This document shows, piece after piece, positions 51,786 through 57,294 of a stretch of DNA of 57,294 nucleotides (the stretch's first letter is position 1; every line of letters starts with the position of its first letter). The notes beneath the pieces are model-generated. The model ran no database searches. It saw only the letters and a list, made by a program, of their open reading frames with translations, and was not told where the DNA came from. Source of the DNA: Myxococcus xanthus (GTDB lineage: Bacteria; Myxococcota; Myxococcia; Myxococcales; Myxococcaceae); contig NZ_JABFNS010000048.1 in assembly GCF_013116825.1 (NCBI RefSeq), forward strand, positions 1-57,294, given 5' to 3'. Position numbers and translations under genes: made by a program.

Positions 51786-53900
51786 CTACTTGCGGCTCCG
51801 AGCCCGCGCGGAGCGTCCTCCGCCCCCGCGCCCCTTGCCCTTCTTCGGGGCTTCGGCTTCCGCCGCCTTCGCCGGGGCCCGCAGCAGCGAGCGCGACGCC
51901 GGCTTGAGCCCCAGGTCCATGTCCTTCAAGAGCTGCACGCGGTCCCGGTACTCGGCCGCCTTCTCGAACTGCATCTCGTCCGCGGCGGCGAGCATGTCCT
52001 TGGTGAATTCCTCGATGAGCCGCTTGATTTCCTTCGGCTGAAGGACGTCGTCCTCGCCTTCGGCCGCCAGCGGCAGGGCGCCCGCGTCACCCGCCTCATA
52101 GGCCGCGTGCTCGGACAGGTCGGTGATGTTGCTCTTCACCGAACGCGGGGTGATGCCGTGCGCCTGGTTGTACGCGCGCTGGATTTCGCGGCGGCGCGTC
52201 GTCTCGTCCAGGGCCTTCTTCATGGAGTCGGTGACGTTGTCCGCGTACATGATGACGCGGCCGTTCACGTTACGGGCCGCGCGGCCAATCGTCTGGATGA
52301 GGGAGACGTGGCTGCGCAGGAAGCCCTCCTTGTCCGCGTCCAGGATGGCCACCAGGGACACCTCGGGGATGTCCAGGCCCTCGCGCAGCAGGTTGATGCC
52401 CACCAGGACGTCGAACTCGCCCTTGCGCAAGTCGCGGATGATGGCCATGCGCTCAATCGCGTCGATGTCCGAGTGCAGGTAGCGCACGCGCACGCCTACG
52501 TCGGAGAAGTACTCCGTGAGGTCTTCCGCCATGCGCTTGGTGAGCGTCGTCACCAGGACGCGCTCGCTGCGGGCCACGCGCTGACGCACCTCCTCCAGCA
52601 GGTCGTCCACCTGATTGCCCACGGGGCGAATCTCCACCTCTGGGTCGGTCAGGCCCGTGGGGCGGATGATCTGCTCCACCACGACGCCCTGTGACTTCTG
52701 CAGTTCGTACTCCGCCGGCGTCGCGGAGACGAAGATGGCCTGGGGCACCAGCTCCTCGAACTCACCGAACTTGAGCGGGCGGTTGTCCAGCGCGCTGGGC
52801 AGGCGGAAGCCGAAGCCCACCAGCGTCTCCTTGCGCGCGCGGTCACCACGGTACATGGCGCCAATCTGCGGCACCGTCTGGTGGCTCTCATCGAGCATCA
52901 CCAGCAGGTTGCGTGGGAAGTAGTCGATGAGGCACGGCGGCGGCTCTCCCGCCGCGCGGCCGGAGAAGTGCCGGGAGTAGTTCTCGATGCCGCTGCAGTA
53001 GCCGACCTGCTCAATCATCTCCAGGTCGAACATGGCGCGCTGCTCCAGCCGCTGCGCCTCCAACAGCTTGCCCTCGCGCTTGAACGTCTGCAGCTGTTCG
53101 GACAGCTCGTCGCGAATGGTCTGAATCGCGCGCCGGCGCACGTCCTCCTCGGCCACGTAGTGGCTGGCGGGGAAGATGACGATTTTCTCCAGCGCGCCCA
53201 GCGTCACGCCGCGCAGCGGGTCGAACTCGGTGACGCGCTCCACCTCGTCGCCGAAGAAGCTGACGCGAACGGCCCGCTCCTCCTCGTACGCGGGGAATAC
53301 CTCGACGGTGTCGCCGCGCGCGCGGAAGGTGCCTCGGTGGAAGTCCAGGTCGTTGCGCTTGTACTGGGCTTCCACCAGCTTGCGCATGAAGGTGTCGCGC
53401 CCCATCTCCTCGCCCACCGCCGCGCGCACCGCCAGGTCCACGTAGCTGCGGGCCGCGCCCAGGCCGTAGATGCAGGACACGCTGGCGACGATGATGACGT
53501 CGTCCCGCGTGCGCAGCGAATGGGTGGCCGAGTGGCGCATCCGTTCGATGTTGTCGTTGATGGACGAGTCCTTCTCGATGAAGGTGTCCGTCGACGGGAC
53601 GTAGGCCTCGGGCTGGTAGTAGTCGTAGTACGAGACGAAGTACTCGACGGCGTTGTGCGGGAAGAGCGCCTTGAATTCGCCGTAGAGCTGCGCGGCCAGC
53701 GTCTTGTTATGGGCCATCACCAGCGTGGGCCGCTGTACGTTGGCGATGACGTTCGCCATCGTGAACGTCTTGCCCGACCCGGTGACGCCCAGGAGCGTTT
53801 GGTAGCGGTCACCCCGCAGGACGCCCTGCGTGAGTTCGCCAATGGCCCTCGGCTGGTCGCCTCCGGGACGGTGTTCGCTGACGAGCTGAAAGTCCGACAT
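51786..53900 (-). CDS. uvrB: UvrABC excinuclease subunit B
   Basis: A 704-aa helicase-like damage-verifying subunit. Walker A is [10 protein letters not shown], the beta-hairpin region is [12 protein letters not shown], helicase motifs follow ([35 protein letters not shown]), and the UVR motif that binds UvrC is near the end ([13 protein letters not shown]). The last ~35 residues are a Lys/Arg/Gly-rich tail ([19 protein letters not shown]), longer than in most homologues. ATG 53900 preferred over GTG 53918. Confidence 0.96.
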   Translation of the reverse strand: MSDFQLVSEHRPGGDQPRAIGELTQGVLRGDRYQTLLGVTGSGKTFTMANVIANVQRPTLVMAHNKTLAAQLYGEFKALFPHNAVEYFVSYYDYYQPEAYVPSTDTFIEKDSSINDNIERMRHSATHSLRTRDDVIIVASVSCIYGLGAARSYVDLAVRAAVGEEMGRDTFMRKLVEAQYKRNDLDFHRGTFRARGDTVEVFPAYEEERAVRVSFFGDEVERVTEFDPLRGVTLGALEKIVIFPASHYVAEEDVRRRAIQTIRDELSEQLQTFKREGKLLEAQRLEQRAMFDLEMIEQVGYCSGIENYSRHFSGRAAGEPPPCLIDYFPRNLLVMLDESHQTVPQIGAMYRGDRARKETLVGFGFRLPSALDNRPLKFGEFEELVPQAIFVSATPAEYELQKSQGVVVEQIIRPTGLTDPEVEIRPVGNQVDDLLEEVRQRVARSERVLVTTLTKRMAEDLTEYFSDVGVRVRYLHSDIDAIERMAIIRDLRKGEFDVLVGINLLREGLDIPEVSLVAILDADKEGFLRSHVSLIQTIGRAARNVNGRVIMYADNVTDSMKKALDETTRRREIQRAYNQAHGITPRSVKSNITDLSEHAAYEAGDAGALPLAAEGEDDVLQPKEIKRLIEEFTKDMLAAADEMQFEKAAEYRDRVQLLKDMDLGLKPASRSLLRAPAKAAEAEAPKKGKGRGGGGRSARARSRK

Positions 53901-53953
53901 ACCCGCGAGACTTAACACCGCGCGGGTGGGAAGGCCGGATGTTCGTGACCGCG

Positions 53954-55633
53954 CTACTTCAAAGTGTCCTGCCGCTTCAACGCTTCCAGGGATTGCAGCC
54001 GGGCAGCCTCGAACTCATCCCCCTTGTTCCAGCGCGGAAGCTCGGGTTGCCGGGCAACGTGGGCCCCCAGCAGGAAGAACAGGCGGATGTCCTCCACCGC
54101 GCCGGAAAAGTCCCAATCCGGACGCAGCTCGTCCGACGGCTGGTGGTAGTGCTTCGACTCCCAGACCTCCCGCTGCTGCTTGCCCCAGCCCTCCGGCTTG
54201 CCGATGAAGTCCATCCCGCTGCCGAAGTACGCGGCGGGAATGCCCCGCTTGGCGAAATTGAACTGGTCCGAACGGTAGAAGAAGCCCCGGTCCGACAACT
54301 GGTCCGCCTTCACCACCCGGCCCTGCGTCTTCGCCAGGGCGACCAGCGTGGCGTCCAGGTTGGACTTGCCCAGACCGATGACGGTGAGGTCGCGGGTGCG
54401 GCCACGAATGTTGGCGCCGTCGATGTTGATGTTGGCGGCGACCCGGCCGTGGGGCACGGGCGGATGCTCGGCCAGGTACTGCGAGCCCAGCAGCCCCTGC
54501 TCCTCGGCGGCCACGGCGGCGAAGAGGATGGAGCGGCGCGGCGCCTTGGGGAGGGCCTTGAACGCCTTGGCGATGTTGAGCATCGCCGACACACCGGACG
54601 CGTTGTCGAGCGCGCCGTTGTAGATGGTGTCTTCGCCCGGCTTGCCACCTTCCTTGCGGCCCAGGTGGTCATGGTGCGCGGTGTAGAGCACCACCTCCTG
54701 GGACAGCTTCGAGTCACTTCCGGGCAACAGCGCCAGCACGTTGGCGGTGGGACTGCGGCGCACCGTGTTGGTGAGGCGCGATGACACCGTCACCCCGAGT
54801 GGCACGGGCTGGAAGTCGCGTTTCTGCGCGGCGGCCCACAGCGCCCCCAGGTCCTTGCCCGCCAGTTGCAACACCCGGCGCGTGGCCTGCTCGGTCGTCC
54901 AGGCCTTCACCTGGAGACGGGGCACCTCCGCCGCGGGCAGCTCGAACTGCTCGCCCGTCCACGACGTCTGCACCACCTGCCACGGGTAGCCCGCGCTCGG
55001 CGTGGTGTGGATGATGATGGCGCCCGCCGCGCCCATCTTCGCCGCCTGCTCGTACTTGTAATCCCAGCGGCCGTACCAGAGCCGCGTCTTCCCCGCGAAG
55101 AGCCGCGGGTCATCCTCCGGGTCGCTGTTGAGGATGAGCAGCGTCTTGCCGCGCAGGTCCATCCCCTTGAAATCGTCCCACTGGTACTCGGGGGCCTGGA
55201 TGCCGTAGCCCACGAAGACGAGCTCGGACGCCGCCAGCTTCGACTCGGGGGCCTGCACGCCGGAAACGGCGATGAAGTCGTCGTGGAACTTCAAGTGCAC
55301 CGCGCCCTGATGCGACTGGAACGACAACTCCCTGGGGCTGCTGGTGACGCCCACCAGGTCAAAAGGCTGCAGGTACGAGCCGTCCGTGCCCAACGGCCGC
55401 AACCCGAGCGCCTCGAACTGCGAAGCGATGTACGCCTGCGCGAGCGCGTCCCCCCGTGTGCCGGGACCGCGGCCCTCCAGCAGGTCACTCGCGAGGAAGC
55501 GCACGTGCGCGCGCAGCACCTCCGGAGCGATGACACCGGACGCGGACTTCTCCGCGGGCGTCGTCAACTGCACGCGCTGCGCGAGCGCAGGAGCGGAGCA
55601 GAGGGCGAGAAGCAGAGGCAGCGAGCGCATCAT
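53954..55633 (-). CDS. Exported M28-family zinc aminopeptidase
   Basis: A 559-aa secreted or periplasmic peptidase with signal [18 protein letters not shown]-type insert (~120-290, [28 protein letters not shown]) is followed by the M28 core: [37 protein letters not shown] and the last His in [10 protein letters not shown], which together give the two-zinc site of M28 aminopeptidases. It probably cleaves N-terminal residues from peptides. ATG 55633 gives the signal peptide; the longer frame is spurious. It lies 47 nt after cysS on the same strand. Confidence 0.92.
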   Translation of the reverse strand: MMRSLPLLLALCSAPALAQRVQLTTPAEKSASGVIAPEVLRAHVRFLASDLLEGRGPGTRGDALAQAYIASQFEALGLRPLGTDGSYLQPFDLVGVTSSPRELSFQSHQGAVHLKFHDDFIAVSGVQAPESKLAASELVFVGYGIQAPEYQWDDFKGMDLRGKTLLILNSDPEDDPRLFAGKTRLWYGRWDYKYEQAAKMGAAGAIIIHTTPSAGYPWQVVQTSWTGEQFELPAAEVPRLQVKAWTTEQATRRVLQLAGKDLGALWAAAQKRDFQPVPLGVTVSSRLTNTVRRSPTANVLALLPGSDSKLSQEVVLYTAHHDHLGRKEGGKPGEDTIYNGALDNASGVSAMLNIAKAFKALPKAPRRSILFAAVAAEEQGLLGSQYLAEHPPVPHGRVAANINIDGANIRGRTRDLTVIGLGKSNLDATLVALAKTQGRVVKADQLSDRGFFYRSDQFNFAKRGIPAAYFGSGMDFIGKPEGWGKQQREVWESKHYHQPSDELRPDWDFSGAVEDIRLFFLLGAHVARQPELPRWNKGDEFEAARLQSLEALKRQDTLK

Positions 55634-55680
55634 GGTGTCCCGAGCCCTAACACGAAGCCCGGGACACCCGAAGCACTGCA

Positions 55681-57150
55681 TCAGCCCTGGAGCGGCGCCA
55701 CCTTCCACGTCGTGCCAGCGGGCGTGTCCATGATTTCCACGCCCTTCTGCTTCAGCTCGCCTCGCACCCGGTCCGCGGCGGCGAAGTCCTTCGCCGCGCG
55801 GGCAGCGGTGCGCTCGCCCAGCAGGCGCTCCACCTCCGCCACGTCGATGCCCCGCTCGCGCACGGCGCGCTCGCGGCGGCGCAGCAGCCACGCATCGGGC
55901 GCGTCCTCGAAGAGGCCCAGGACGCCGGACACCCTGCGCACGTCCTCACGCAGCGCCTGAAGCGTGCGGCCCACCAGGGCCTTGTCCTTGACGGGCGGCT
56001 TGTCGGTCAGCTCGTTCATCATCCCGAAGAGCCCCGACAGCGCGCCCAGGCCGCCCGCGGTATTGAAGTCGTCGTCCATGGCGGACTCGAACTCGGTGAA
56101 GAAGCGCTGCGGGTCGCCGTGCAGGGGCCCCTTGCCGAAGTCCTTCCCCGAGATTCGCTCGTCCACCTTGCGAAGCGTCTCGTAGAAGTACTCCATGCGC
56201 GTCTCCGCATCCGCCAGCGCCTTGTCGGAGAACGACAGCGGGTGGCGGTAGTGCGTGGCGAGGAAGAAGAATCGCAGCGCTTCCGGGTCCACCTTGGTCA
56301 GCGCGTCGCGCAGGCGCACCACGTTGCCCAGCGACTTGGACATCTTCGCGCCTTCCAGGTCCAGGAAGCCGCAGTGCATCCAATACCGGGCGAACGTCAC
56401 CCCGTTGGCGGACTCGCTCTGCGCGATTTCGTTCTCGTGGTGGGGGAAGATGAGGTCCAGCGCGCCGCCGTGGATGTCGAACGTCTCACCCAGGTACTTC
56501 GCGCTCATCGCGGAGCACTCGATGTGCCAGCCCGGACGGCCGGGCCCCCAGGGGCTCTCCCACGCGGGCTCCCCCGGCTTGGCCGCCTTCCACAGGGCGA
56601 AGTCGAGCGGCTCGCGCTTCTGCTCACCCGGCTGCACGCGCTCGCCCACGCACAGTTCGTCCAGGTTGCGCTTGGACAGCTTCGCGTAGTCCGCGTCGCT
56701 GCTCACGGAGAAGTACACGTCGCCCTGCGAGGCGTACGCGTGGCCCTTGTCCACGAGCTTCTGGATGATGGCGATGATTTCGGGGAGGTGGTCGCTCACC
56801 CGCGGCGAGAAGTCAGGCTCCAGCAGGTGGAGCGCCCGGGTGTCCTCCCGGAAGATCTCCACGTAGCGTGCCGCCAGCTCCACGGGGGCCTCGCCCGTCT
56901 CCGCGGCTGCCTTGATGATCTTGTCGTCCACGTCCGTGAAGTTGCGGACGTACCGGACCTTCAGGCCCCGGTGACGGAGGTAGCGGACCACCACGTCGAA
57001 GGAGGTGAAGGTGCGAGCATTCCCGATATGAATATAGCTGTAGACGGTAGGACCACAGACGTAGACCCCCACCTCGCCGGGAATGGCGGGCTGCAGCAGC
57101 TCCTTCTGCATGGTCATCGTGTTGAAGAGCCGGATGGCGGGCGGGGTCAC
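55681..57150 (-). CDS. cysS: Cysteine--tRNA ligase
   Basis: A 489-aa class I synthetase that charges tRNA-Cys. The zinc-binding Cys is in VYVCGPTVYS, HIGH is YIHIGNART, further zinc ligands are in WHIECSAM and PHHENE, and KMSKS is GAKMSKSLGN. Length is normal. GTG 57150 is chosen because AGAGGA lies 9 nt upstream and the family starts with this segment; ATG 57174 or GTG 57195 would add 8 or 15 residues. Confidence 0.95.
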   Translation of the reverse strand: MTPPAIRLFNTMTMQKELLQPAIPGEVGVYVCGPTVYSYIHIGNARTFTSFDVVVRYLRHRGLKVRYVRNFTDVDDKIIKAAAETGEAPVELAARYVEIFREDTRALHLLEPDFSPRVSDHLPEIIAIIQKLVDKGHAYASQGDVYFSVSSDADYAKLSKRNLDELCVGERVQPGEQKREPLDFALWKAAKPGEPAWESPWGPGRPGWHIECSAMSAKYLGETFDIHGGALDLIFPHHENEIAQSESANGVTFARYWMHCGFLDLEGAKMSKSLGNVVRLRDALTKVDPEALRFFFLATHYRHPLSFSDKALADAETRMEYFYETLRKVDERISGKDFGKGPLHGDPQRFFTEFESAMDDDFNTAGGLGALSGLFGMMNELTDKPPVKDKALVGRTLQALREDVRRVSGVLGLFEDAPDAWLLRRRERAVRERGIDVAEVERLLGERTAARAAKDFAAADRVRGELKQKGVEIMDTPAGTTWKVAPLQG

Positions 57151-57272
57151 GTGCGGCAATCCTCTTGGGTCCATAGGCGTGGGTGAGTCCCGCACTCTAG
57201 AGTCTCGGGTCGCGAACAGGCCAGTATTCGCAAGGGGTTCGTCGCCGCCCCCAATCTGGGAGAATGGGCATC

Positions 57273-57294
57273 ATGGCTCCACCGAACCCAAAGC
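57273..57294 (+). CDS. Start of a gene cut by the window end
   Basis: ATG 57273 (MAPPNPK) follows a GGGAGAATGGG purine-rich stretch and opens a frame that runs off the end. ATG 57264 in the same frame is also possible. It is divergent from cysS. Too short to assign a function. Confidence 0.4.

Noticed and set aside
50352-52694. A 780-codon open frame on the plus strand
   Set aside because: Antisense to uvrC and uvrB.

Overview
The window is a 57.3 kb piece of a very GC-rich chromosome. It is densely packed, with strong third-position G/C bias and long meaningless antisense frames. The content points to a myxobacterium of the Myxococcus/Corallococcus type: two secreted matrixin-like proteases with Gly-Cys/transmembrane/Arg C-terminal tails (MYXO-CTERM type), many lipoproteins and hypothetical proteins, stand-alone receiver, PilZ and GGDEF proteins, and frequent GTG and TTG starts. 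I see no rRNA, CRISPR array, insertion sequence or phage. One degraded gene fragment (a di-heme oxidoreductase tail) is present.

Layout. 1-4.0 kb: the end of a PEGA/TonB-type protein, a HAD-IB hydrolase, and a coupled three-gene operon for secreted proteins including two metalloproteases. 4.1-6.4 kb: gltX, a small exported protein, tRNA-Gln(CTG) and tRNA-Glu(CTC), closed by a clear hairpin terminator. 6.5-10.2 kb: two signalling proteins (receiver plus possible pseudo-receiver; receiver plus histidine kinase) around a small membrane protein, then two small genes. 10.2-14.0 kb: pdhA-pdhB-pdhC (pyruvate dehydrogenase E1 alpha, E1 beta, E2). 14.1-18.8 kb: HAD hydrolase, unknown membrane protein, organophosphate transporter, Nudix hydrolase. 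19-25 kb: surface nucleotidase, Cys-rich lipoprotein and beta-barrel protein, probably one operon. 25-31.3 kb: a heme operon (unknown gene, hemX-like gene, hemA, hemC, hemD) followed by a GspE/PilB-like ATPase. 31.5-34 kb: trxA, ppk2, an AT-hook/zinc-finger protein and a PilZ protein. 34-38.5 kb: the elongasome operon mreC-mreD-mrdA-rodA. 38.7-43 kb: PpiC/SurA-type foldase, GAF-GGDEF cyclase, maf, yggS, zinc-ribbon protein. 43.3-47.5 kb: DUF3108-DUF4091-DUF3108 cluster, the oxidoreductase remnant and a small gene. 47.7-57.2 kb: Pro/Ala-rich protein, DUF507 protein, uvrB-uvrC, M28 peptidase and cysS. The window ends a few codons into another gene.

Themes. Glutamyl-tRNA links gltX, tRNA-Glu and hemA (C5 heme route). 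The cell-wall elongation operon is flanked by a c-di-GMP receptor (PilZ) on one side and, beyond the foldase gene, a c-di-GMP synthase on the other. Several operons use 1-4 nt stop/start overlaps. All functions are read from sequence motifs; no database search was run. The least explained and most system-like parts are the nucleotidase/lipoprotein/barrel operon and the DUF3108/DUF4091 cluster.
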